From NCBI GenBank assembly GCA_021823555.1, contig JAKANW010000259.1, positions 1 to 5,486 on the forward strand: a DNA stretch of 5,486 nt, read 5' to 3'. Origin of the DNA: Chloroflexota bacterium. GTDB lineage: Bacteria; Chloroflexota; Anaerolineae; Anaerolineales; Villigracilaceae. Below the pieces are notes generated by a model. The model was not told the origin of the DNA. It was given only the letters and a program-made list of their open reading frames with translations, and did not search any database. Position 1 is the first letter of the stretch, and every line of letters starts with the position of its first letter. Shown one piece after another: positions 1 to 4,941 of this stretch. The translations under genes were made by a program, and so were the position numbers.

Positions 1-531
1 GGTGGCGGTGCGGACGGTGGTGACGAAGTATTCGGGGAAGGCAAAAAATTTTTCCACGCGGATGCGCGGCTCGAGTGCATGGATTGTCATGGCGTCGAGG
101 CCCATGCCCGCCCAGAGGAGGAAGGGCTGACCGTTGCAGATGCCCACGTCCACGGCGCGGATGGGCGCGTCGGCGAGCGTGCGCGCATTTTGTTTGAGCG
201 CCCACCAGCGCGTCCACGCAAAGACCGGCAGCCCGAGTTCGAGCGCCAGTACGTTGGCGGTGCCGCTGGGCAGGATGCCGAGCGCGGTCTGCGAACCGGC
301 CAGCCCCGCAGCGACCTGACCAATTGTCCCATCGCCGCCTGAAGCGAAGACCGCATCGAGACCTTCGTCCGCGGCGCGGCGGGCGGTCTCGGTGGCGTGC
401 TGTCCACTTTGGGTGGCGATCACGTCGGCGCTCCAACCGGTGCGTTCCAAGGTTCTGGTCACCAAGCCGAGAAATGGTTTGACCGGGAATTTTCCGGCGG
501 CTGGATTGTAAATAATAAGGGCGCGTCGCAT
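1..531 (-). CDS. Diacylglycerol kinase-family lipid kinase (DAGK/YegS/LCB5 type), C-terminus beyond window edge
   Basis: Translating the minus strand from the ATG at 531-529 gives 177 codons with no stop, so the gene continues past base 1. The family transfers the ATP gamma-phosphate to diacylglycerol or a related lipid at the cytoplasmic membrane face. Seen: a start MRRALIIYNPAAGK (the N-P-x-A-G-K nucleotide-loop signature), GGDGT at residues 65-69, then GILPSGTAN at 85-93 followed by a leucine-rich helix. These are the ordered hallmarks of the DAGK catalytic domain. The usual Asn-Glu after GGDGT(I/L) is replaced by Gly-Gln (residues 71-72). Full-length relatives are about 290-320 residues, so roughly 60% is present. 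No Shine-Dalgarno precedes the start, but a TATAAT box lies 6 nt upstream, suggesting leaderless translation. It is divergent from the Ser/Thr kinase. The family call is firm; the lipid substrate is unknown. Confidence 0.93.
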   Translation of the reverse strand, partial: MRRALIIYNPAAGKFPVKPFLGLVTRTLERTGWSADVIATQSGQHATETARRAADEGLDAVFASGGDGTIGQVAAGLAGSQTALGILPSGTANVLALELGLPVFAWTRWWALKQNARTLADAPIRAVDVGICNGQPFLLWAGMGLDAMTIHALEPRIRVEKFFAFPEYFVTTVRTAT

Positions 532-537
532 GGGATG

Positions 538-543
538 ATTATA
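538..543 (-). promoter_or_regulatory. -10 box for the lipid kinase, leaderless configuration
   Basis: The minus strand reads TATAAT (543 to 538), a perfect sigma-70-type -10 hexamer. Only 6 nt (537-532) separate it from the ATG at 531, so transcription would start at or next to the A of the start codon. No good -35 hexamer is seen at 16-18 bp. No ribosome-binding site lies between box and start. Confidence 0.65.
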
Positions 544-581
544 CTTTGCCGCTTCTCTTCAGACGGAGGGGTTGGCGTCAA

Positions 582-590
582 TGTTATAAT
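582..590 (+). promoter_or_regulatory. Extended -10 box for the Ser/Thr kinase, leaderless configuration
   Basis: The plus strand reads TGTTATAAT: TGn at 582-584 directly before a perfect TATAAT at 585-590. This is an extended -10 element, which can function with little -35 contact, and no -35 match is seen at the usual distance. The ATG at 598 follows after 7 nt, so the predicted transcript begins at or within a base or two of the start codon. A GGAGGG at 565-570 is 27 nt from that ATG and too far away to be its ribosome-binding site. Confidence 0.65.
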
Positions 591-597
591 TTCGGCC

Positions 598-1647
598 ATG
601 AAGGAAGGCGACCTTCTCAATCAGCGTTACCAACTGCTTGAACGTCTCGGCTCCGGCGGAATGGCCGAGGTGTTTCGTGCGCGCGACCTGATGCTCGAAC
701 GTTCGGTGGGCATCAAGATTTTGCGCGCCGACTATTCCAGCAACAAGGAATTTCAGGAGCGCTTCCGCCAGGAGGCGCGCGCCGCCGCCAATCTTTCGCA
801 CCCCAACATCGTCACCGTCCATGATTTTGGCTTCGATCACGGCCAACTTTTTATTGTGATGGAGCACGTGCCCGGCACGGATTTGAAAACCCTGCTGCGT
901 AAACGCGGCCGCTTCACAGTCGAAGACACGGTCACGCTCATGGTGCAGGCTTGCGCTGGTCTCGGCTATGCCCACCGCGCTGGCCTCGTCCATTGCGATG
1001 TGAAGCCGCACAACCTGCTCATCACGCCCGACATGCGCCTCAAGGTTACAGACTTCGGCATTGCGCGTGCCCTGTCCACCATCCGTCCCGGCGACCGCGA
1101 CGAGGTGGTGTGGGGTTCGCCGCAATATTTTTCGCCAGAGCAGGCGCGCGGCCTGGCTCCCTCGCCCGCTTCGGATGTCTACTCGCTGGGCGTGGTGCTG
1201 TACGAAATGCTCACCGGCACCCTGCCATTCATCGGCGAGACCGCTGAGGAACTGGCGCGCCAGCACGTGAACGCGCGTCCGCACCCGCTCAGCGAATACT
1301 TGCCGGACGTGCCGCCCATGCTCGAGGAGATCGAGGCGAAGATTCTCTCGAAGGAACCTTCGGCGCGCTATCGCACTGCCGACCAACTGGGGCGCGTCCT
1401 CTTGCGCTTTGGGACGCTGCGGGAGGAGACACCGCCGCAGTTGAATCTGACGCCCGAGGCGGTCAACCGTTTCGAGGAACCGCCCTCCGTTTCGCGGACC
1501 CAGCCCAAACCTGCTCCCGTTTACGACCCGGTTCCGTCCATCAGCCTCGACATTGACTGGATTTCGATTGGGCTTGGCCTGCTGGCATTGATCGCAGTGG
1601 GCGGGTTGATCCCCTTCTGGATCCGGGTGTACTTTGCTTATAAATAA
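598..1647 (+). CDS. Membrane-anchored Ser/Thr protein kinase (PknB/PrkC-like), no extracellular sensor domain
   Basis: The 349-residue protein phosphorylates Ser/Thr on target proteins using ATP. Seen in order: Gly-rich loop GSGGMAEVF (18-26), ATP lysine in VGIK (K40), alphaC glutamate (E59), catalytic loop HCDVKPHN (132-139; D134, K136, N139), DFG (152-154) and SPE (179-181). The domain ends near residue 275. A Pro-rich linker follows, then one hydrophobic helix at about 322-342 and a tail of about 7 residues. There are no PASTA or other external repeats, unlike typical PknB/PrkC. HRD is HCD, so this is a non-RD kinase, presumably not switched on through the usual Arg-phosphosite contact. 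Start chosen at 598 because residue 1 begins the normal kinase N-terminus and a TATAAT lies 7 nt upstream; the frame is open back to 397 but that stretch overlaps the lipid kinase antisense. Next gene, rpe, follows after 9 nt, probably in one operon. Confidence 0.95.
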   Translation: MKEGDLLNQRYQLLERLGSGGMAEVFRARDLMLERSVGIKILRADYSSNKEFQERFRQEARAAANLSHPNIVTVHDFGFDHGQLFIVMEHVPGTDLKTLLRKRGRFTVEDTVTLMVQACAGLGYAHRAGLVHCDVKPHNLLITPDMRLKVTDFGIARALSTIRPGDRDEVVWGSPQYFSPEQARGLAPSPASDVYSLGVVLYEMLTGTLPFIGETAEELARQHVNARPHPLSEYLPDVPPMLEEIEAKILSKEPSARYRTADQLGRVLLRFGTLREETPPQLNLTPEAVNRFEEPPSVSRTQPKPAPVYDPVPSISLDIDWISIGLGLLALIAVGGLIPFWIRVYFAYK

Positions 1648-1656
1648 ATCTTGAAC

Positions 1657-2367
1657 ATGACTCGCAACCTCATCATCGCCCCTTCGATTCTCTCCGCCGA
1701 CTTCACCCGCCTCGGCACGGACTTGGCCGCCTGCGAGGCCGCCGGGGCGGATTGGATTCATGTGGATGTGATGGACGGTCACTTCGTTCCGAACCTGACC
1801 ATGGGGCCGTTCATCGTGGAAGCCTGCCGCCGTGTCACTAGCCTCCCGTTGGATGTGCATTTGATGATCGAACAGCCGGAGCGTTACATCGAGACTTTTG
1901 CCAAGGCCGGCGCTTCGCACATCATTGTCCACGTGGAGACCTGCCCGCATTTGCACCGCACGCTCCAGCAGATCAAGTCGCTGGGATGTCAGGCGGGCAT
2001 CACGCTTAACCCCGCCACGCCGGCTGTGCTCATTGAGCCGGTGCTGTACTTGGCGGATGTGGTGTTGGTTTTGACCGTTAACCCCGGATTCAGCGGTCAG
2101 GAATTCATCCCCGAAGTTTTGCCCAAGATTCGTCACCTGCGCGGCGTGCTGGACGCGCTTGGCTCGTCAGCGCGGCTGGAAGTGGATGGCGGCTTGACTT
2201 CGCAAACCCTGCCAGAGGTCCGGATGGCGGGCGCCGACGCGTTCGTCTCAGGCAGTTTTGTTTTCCAGCATCCGCAGGGCATCGCGGGCGGAATCCGCGC
2301 CTTGCGCGAAAGCGCCTCATCCTCCCGGCTTAAACAAAAATCACGGCTCAAGAGCCGCGATCTTTGA
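1657..2367 (+). CDS. rpe: Ribulose-phosphate 3-epimerase
   Basis: Interconverts D-ribulose 5-phosphate and D-xylulose 5-phosphate in the pentose phosphate and Calvin pathways; a cytoplasmic TIM-barrel metalloenzyme. Seen: APSILSADF at 8-16, HVDVMDGHFVPN at 35-46, DVHLM at 66-70, VNPGFSGQ at 141-148 and EVDGG at 175-179. With the ATG at 1657 the metal ligands fall at H35, D37, H68 and D177, the family's canonical numbers, which supports this start over an upstream TTG at 1651. Length is 236 residues, slightly long: residues after about 220 form a basic tail (KQKSRLKSRDL end) whose codons overlap the terminator of the convergent rpmB gene. No Shine-Dalgarno is visible; the kinase stop is 9 nt upstream, so translation probably depends on coupling, or on a short-leader transcript from the AT-rich TATAAAT at 1639-1645. 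Confidence 0.97.
   Translation: MTRNLIIAPSILSADFTRLGTDLAACEAAGADWIHVDVMDGHFVPNLTMGPFIVEACRRVTSLPLDVHLMIEQPERYIETFAKAGASHIIVHVETCPHLHRTLQQIKSLGCQAGITLNPATPAVLIEPVLYLADVVLVLTVNPGFSGQEFIPEVLPKIRHLRGVLDALGSSARLEVDGGLTSQTLPEVRMAGADAFVSGSFVFQHPQGIAGGIRALRESASSSRLKQKSRLKSRDL
2332..2361 (-). terminator. Rho-independent terminator of rpmB, lying inside the 3' end of rpe
   Basis: Read on the minus strand, ATCGCGGCTC (2361-2352) can pair with GAGCCGTGAT (2349-2340), with one G-U wobble, and is followed by a T-rich run (TTTT G TTT, 2339-2332). On the plus strand the same wobble becomes an A-C mismatch and only CTTTG follows, so the element is built for minus-strand transcripts. It sits 24 nt past the rpmB stop codon. 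Confidence 0.8.
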
Positions 2368-2384
2368 CAGGGAAGCGACGAGAA

Positions 2385-2564
2385 TTATGCCGGTTTGGCC
2401 GCGGTGCGAATGCACTTGGCGCACAGCACTTTTTTGACCTTGCGACCGTTCTCGTACAGCGTCACTTTTTGCAGGTTCGGAAGAAATTTGCGATTGGTGG
2501 CGCGCAAGGAGAACGACCGGTTATGGCCGAAGGTGGTGGTCTTACCGCAGTGAGCGCATTTCAT
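2385..2564 (-). CDS. rpmB: 50S ribosomal protein L28, zinc-ribbon (Cys4) form
   Basis: Minus-strand ATG at 2564-2562 to TAA at 2387-2385 gives 59 residues. L28 is a structural protein of the large ribosomal subunit. Seen: MKCAHCGK at the N-terminus (C3, C6), then FGHNRS, the family signature RKFLPNLQKV at residues 25-34, and LCAKC near the C-terminus (C48, C51). The two CxxC pairs mark the zinc-binding C+ version; zinc-independent paralogues lack them. Length is normal for a short L28. The start is fixed by an AAGGA-type Shine-Dalgarno 8-9 nt upstream and a good promoter beyond it. It is convergent with rpe (17-bp gap) and divergent from the Asp23-family gene, as in Bacillus. A plus-strand open frame over the same bases is only its shadow. 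Confidence 0.96.
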   Translation of the reverse strand: MKCAHCGKTTTFGHNRSFSLRATNRKFLPNLQKVTLYENGRKVKKVLCAKCIRTAAKPA

Positions 2565-2572
2565 GGGATACG

Positions 2573-2581
2573 TTCCTTTCC
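2573..2581 (-). promoter_or_regulatory. Ribosome-binding site of rpmB
   Basis: The minus strand reads GGAAAGGAA (2581-2573), with AGGA about 9 nt before the ATG at 2564. It confirms the short L28 frame and its start. Confidence 0.75.
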
Positions 2582-2595
2582 AGTTTCACATTCGA

Positions 2596-2611
2596 GCTTG
2601 TTCGCGCAAGC
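2596..2611 (-). other. Small stem-loop in the rpmB 5' leader
   Basis: GCTTG and CAAGC (2611-2607 and 2600-2596 on the minus strand) can form a 5-bp stem around the 6-nt loop CGCGAA. It lies at the very start of the predicted rpmB transcript, whose start is near 2610. It could stabilise the mRNA end or serve regulation of the ribosomal protein; neither is shown by the sequence. Confidence 0.35.
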
Positions 2612-2616
2612 GCCGC

Positions 2617-2645
2617 ATTGTACCACAGGTCGCGACCATCTTCAA
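2617..2645 (-). promoter_or_regulatory. Sigma-70-type promoter of rpmB with extended -10
   Basis: On the minus strand, TTGAAG (2645-2640) is separated by exactly 17 bp from TACAAT (2622-2617), and the -10 is preceded by TGG, fitting the TGn extended -10 pattern. Transcription should start near 2610, giving a leader of about 46 nt before the L28 ATG. The spacer contains the palindrome at 2628-2637. Confidence 0.8.
2628..2637. repeat. 10-bp perfect palindrome within the rpmB promoter spacer
   Basis: GGTCGCGACC is its own reverse complement and lies between the -35 and -10 of the rpmB promoter, upstream of the divergent Asp23-family gene. A dimeric regulator bound here could control both directions. 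A 10-bp GC-rich palindrome can also occur by chance, so this is a candidate operator only. Confidence 0.3.
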
Positions 2646-2667
2646 GGCAAACTGTTAATTAATCAAC

Positions 2668-2676
2668 AGAGGAAAG
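2668..2676 (+). promoter_or_regulatory. Ribosome-binding site of the Asp23-family gene
   Basis: AGAGGAAAG lies just upstream of the ATG at 2680 and contains the Shine-Dalgarno core AGAGG/GAGGA. An AT-rich TTAATTAAT at 2655-2663 might include a -10, but no matching -35 was found, so the plus-strand promoter here stays unassigned. Confidence 0.65.
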
Positions 2677-2679
2677 TCT

Positions 2680-3036
2680 ATGGCTCAGGAAAATACAACC
2701 TACGGAAGCATTCATATTTCGCCCGAAACCGTGGCGACCATTGCCTACCATGCCACGCTCGAATCCTATGGGGTGGTGGGGCTGGCACCGCGCAACGTGG
2801 TGGAGGGGCTGGCCCAAAGCATCACGCATGAACCGTCGCATGGAGTGACGGTTCATTATGATGGCGAGATTCTCGATATTGATGTAAATATCATCGTGGA
2901 ACACGGTACGCGCGTCACTACGGTGGCCAGCAGTGTTGCCAACACCGTGCGCTTTCATGTGGAGCGGGCGCTAGGACTGAAGGTCAATTCGGTGAACGTG
3001 CATGTGGCCGGATTGCGGGTCAGTGACCCAGATTAA
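2680..3036 (+). CDS. Asp23/Gls24 family protein (YloU-type)
   Basis: The 118-residue protein belongs to the Asp23/Gls24 (DUF322) family, small alpha/beta proteins linked in Gram-positive bacteria to alkaline or envelope stress. Biochemical role is unknown. Seen: a G-x-I-x-I-S-P-E start (9-16), helix VATIAYHATLESYGVVGL (18-35), beta strands VTVHYDGEILDIDVNIIVEHG at about 56-76, helix with TTVASSVANTVRFHVERALGL, and final strand VNSVNVHVAGLRV. No signal peptide or membrane segment, so cytoplasmic. The start has a good Shine-Dalgarno. The fakA-like gene begins 49 nt downstream on the same strand, the pairing seen as yloU-yloV in Firmicutes, which suggests a shared operon. Residues 50-59 are encoded by a perfect inverted repeat (2828-2856). 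Confidence 0.9.
   Translation: MAQENTTYGSIHISPETVATIAYHATLESYGVVGLAPRNVVEGLAQSITHEPSHGVTVHYDGEILDIDVNIIVEHGTRVTTVASSVANTVRFHVERALGLKVNSVNVHVAGLRVSDPD
2828..2856. repeat. Perfect 10-bp inverted repeat inside the Asp23-family coding sequence
   Basis: ATGAACCGTC (2828-2837) and GACGGTTCAT (2847-2856) are exact reverse complements around a 9-nt loop. The mRNA could fold into a stable hairpin here. No T-tract follows, so it is not a standard terminator. A weaker 6-bp pair, GATATT/AATATC, follows at 2875-2892. Confidence 0.6.
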
Positions 3037-3074
3037 AAACCGTGGCAGCGGCTTTAACCCTTGCCGCGATATTT

Positions 3075-3080
3075 GAGGAG
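3075..3080 (+). promoter_or_regulatory. Ribosome-binding site of the FakA-like gene
   Basis: GAGGAG lies 5 nt before the ATG at 3086, a good Shine-Dalgarno that fixes the start and includes an N-terminal extension of about 20 residues before the DAK2 domain. Confidence 0.8.
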
Positions 3081-3085
3081 TATTC

Positions 3086-4768
3086 ATGAGTCTTGGTTCA
3101 TCCAATATCCAGGTCAAACACCTGCAAGGATTGCAGAAAAAGCCGATTGACGGCTTGGTCTTAAAGGAGTTGGTGCAGGCTGGGTTGACTTGGCTACGCA
3201 CCAACCAGCAGACCGTCAACGCACTTAACGTCTTTCCGGTGCCGGATGGCGATACCGGCACAAATATGACGTTGACGATGCAATCGGCCTGGAATGAAAT
3301 CGCTGATCTTGGGACGCACAATGTGGGCGAGATGGCCGCCGCGGTAGCCAAGGGCGCGTTGATGGGCGCGCGCGGCAATTCGGGTGTGATTCTGTCGCAG
3401 TTGTGGCGCGGCTTTGCGCGCGGCGTGCATGGCGTGGAAATCCTCGACGGGCCGAGTCTGGCCAAGGGATTCGCGGAGGGACGCGATACTGCCTATAAGG
3501 GCGTAGTCCGCCCGGTGGAGGGGACCATCCTCACCGTTTCGAAAGATGCGGCGGCGGCGGCGGAGGCGGCGCTCCAGGAGACGCAGGATCCCATCGAGAT
3601 TTTGTCGCGCGTCGTTCCCGCGGCGGATGTCTCCGTGCAGAACACGCCCGAGCTATTACCCGTCCTTATACAGGCTGGTGTGGTCGACTCGGGTGGCAAG
3701 GGGTTGTTCTTCATCCTGGAAGGGATGCTGCGCTATTTTAAAGGCGAGCCGCTGGATGTCCCGATCGTGAGCGTCCAACCGATGTCGGCGATGAATCTCG
3801 AAAGTGCGATGGAATCGGTGGAAGATGGCCAGGATTATGAAGTGGTGGTCGATTTCTTTCCGGATGGCGCGCTCGATTTGCAATCGTTTTATGGCAAACT
3901 CGAAGCGATGGGCACGTCGATTCAGGTGGGCGAAGGCGAAGGCATGTACCGAATGCACATTCACGTGCCGCTCAATAAACGCTATGAACCAATCGATTAC
4001 ATCATGGGCATTGGCACCATCAGCAAAGTGGCGATGGAAAATCTGCTGGCCCAAATGGACGACATCCAAAAAGCCAAGACGGAAAAGATCGAACTCCAGC
4101 CGGTGGAGCCGGGACAGATCGCGGTGGTGGTCGTCTCGCCGGGCAAGGGATTGAGCCGCATCTTTGCCTCGTTGGGAGTTGCTGCGATCGTCGAGGGCGG
4201 GCAGACGATGAATCCCTCCACGCAGGAGATTTTAAACGCGTTCGAAAACCTACCGACCGATAAAGTTATTATTTTGCCGAACAACAAGAACATTATTTTG
4301 GCGGCCAACCAAGCCAGGGATGTGACCGTGAAATCTGTGGCGGTCGTGCCGAGTCGTACCGTCCCGCAGGGCCTGGCTGCCATGCTTGCTCACAACCCAG
4401 ACGGGGAGGTGGCCGCGGTTGCCGAAAAGATGACCAAGTCCCTGGCCTCGGTGCAATCGGGAGAGGTTACTGTTGCCACGCGGACAGTGGAGATCGACGG
4501 CGTGGGCGTGGAGTCGGGCCAGGTCATTGCGCTGTTGGATGGCAGGCTCGTATTGTCTGCCGCCTCCATCGAAGAGGCGGTGATGGGCCTGCTCGAAAAA
4601 GCCGACGCCGCCAGCCATGAGCTGATCACTTTCTACCACGGCGAAGACTTGAATCGCAATGAGGCCTTTCGTATCGCGGATGTGGCGCGCCAGAAATATC
4701 CCTCACAGGAGATCGAAGTGCAGGACGGCGGCCAGCCGCATTATCCGTTTTTGATTTCGGTGGAATAG
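3086..4768 (+). CDS. DAK2 domain fatty-acid kinase-type protein (YloV/FakA family)
   Basis: The 560-residue protein resembles FakA, the ATP-binding subunit that phosphorylates fatty acids carried by a DegV-type FakB partner. Seen: N-terminal DhaL/DAK2 domain (about 22-222) with NVFPVPDGDTGTNM (48-61; D54 and D56 as metal/ATP aspartates), GARGNSG (94-100), VEGTILTV (144-151) and VDSGGKG (200-206). A middle domain follows (about 245-330) with HIH at 291-293. The C-terminal domain has GGQTMNPST, LPNNKNIILAA, a PQGLAAM motif and the final GGQPHYPFLISVE. In the middle domain the family's GYCTEF is DYEVVV here, so the Cys that with the two His forms a metal site in characterised FakA is Glu252. Length is normal. 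Probably co-transcribed with the Asp23-family gene 49 nt upstream; ends at a strong terminator. No fakB is in the window, so the activity is inferred from family only. Confidence 0.92.
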   Translation: MSLGSSNIQVKHLQGLQKKPIDGLVLKELVQAGLTWLRTNQQTVNALNVFPVPDGDTGTNMTLTMQSAWNEIADLGTHNVGEMAAAVAKGALMGARGNSGVILSQLWRGFARGVHGVEILDGPSLAKGFAEGRDTAYKGVVRPVEGTILTVSKDAAAAAEAALQETQDPIEILSRVVPAADVSVQNTPELLPVLIQAGVVDSGGKGLFFILEGMLRYFKGEPLDVPIVSVQPMSAMNLESAMESVEDGQDYEVVVDFFPDGALDLQSFYGKLEAMGTSIQVGEGEGMYRMHIHVPLNKRYEPIDYIMGIGTISKVAMENLLAQMDDIQKAKTEKIELQPVEPGQIAVVVVSPGKGLSRIFASLGVAAIVEGGQTMNPSTQEILNAFENLPTDKVIILPNNKNIILAANQARDVTVKSVAVVPSRTVPQGLAAMLAHNPDGEVAAVAEKMTKSLASVQSGEVTVATRTVEIDGVGVESGQVIALLDGRLVLSAASIEEAVMGLLEKADAASHELITFYHGEDLNRNEAFRIADVARQKYPSQEIEVQDGGQPHYPFLISVE

Positions 4769-4785
4769 ATACCCTCGTCAAAGCC

Positions 4786-4817
4786 AACCTCTTCCAAGTT
4801 GTTGGGAGAGGTTTTTT
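4786..4817 (+). terminator. Strong rho-independent terminator after the FakA-like gene
   Basis: AACCTCTTCCAA (4786-4797) pairs with TTGGGAGAGGTT (4802-4813) over 12 bp with one G-U wobble, around a GTTG loop. The 3' arm runs straight into six T (4812-4817). It begins 17 nt past the stop codon at 4768 and closes the asp23-fakA unit. Confidence 0.93.
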
Positions 4818-4831
4818 GATTCAAATCCTGC

Positions 4832-4860
4832 TTGAAGTTTGTTCAGATATTTTGTACAAT
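4832..4860 (+). promoter_or_regulatory. Sigma-70-type promoter of the lipoprotein gene
   Basis: TTGAAG (4832-4837), a 17-bp spacer, and TACAAT (4855-4860) are the same hexamers and spacing as the rpmB promoter. Transcription should begin near 4867, just after the fakA terminator, leaving an 85-nt leader before the ATG at 4952. The lipoprotein is therefore an independent transcription unit. Confidence 0.8.
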
Positions 4861-4893
4861 GACATAAAGGGGCGGCATGATTTCGCCTTTGTC

Positions 4894-4935
4894 TGGTGGA
4901 ACAATATATTCCAACATCCAGCAAACCATCCACCA
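4894..4935 (+). other. Possible stem-loop in the lipoprotein mRNA leader
   Basis: TGGTGGA (4894-4900) and TCCACCA (4929-4935) are exact reverse complements separated by 28 nt, ending 6 nt before the Shine-Dalgarno. It may present or hide the ribosome-binding site. The loop is long and the stem short, so this is weak. No known riboswitch was recognised. Confidence 0.3.
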
Positions 4936-4941
4936 TTGTTT

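Noticed and set aside
397..597. N-terminal extension of the Ser/Thr kinase frame
   Set aside because: It is antisense to the lipid kinase coding sequence and the divergent promoters, carries no domain, and the kinase fold starts normally at 598.
1651..1656. TTG start two codons upstream for rpe
   Set aside because: The ATG at 1657 gives canonical ligand numbers H35, D37, H68 and D177, and TTG has no ribosome-binding site.
559..2136. Open frame of 525 codons on the minus strand opposite the Ser/Thr kinase and rpe
   Set aside because: It lies antisense to two certain genes, has a low-complexity His/Arg/Gln-rich composition typical of a high-G+C shadow frame, and shows no recognisable domain.
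2655..2663. TTAATTAAT as a -10 box for the asp23-fakA operon
   Set aside because: No matching -35 at 16-18 bp and the match to TATAAT is poor; it is left as an unassigned AT-rich stretch.
2364..2831. Plus-strand open frame of 155 codons between rpe and asp23
   Set aside because: It covers rpmB on the opposite strand, its promoter and the start of asp23; its translation resembles no family.
3048..3067. GCGGC/GCCGC inverted repeat between asp23 and the FakA-like gene as a terminator
   Set aside because: The stem is only 5 bp with a 10-nt loop and no T-tract follows; the two genes are more likely co-transcribed.
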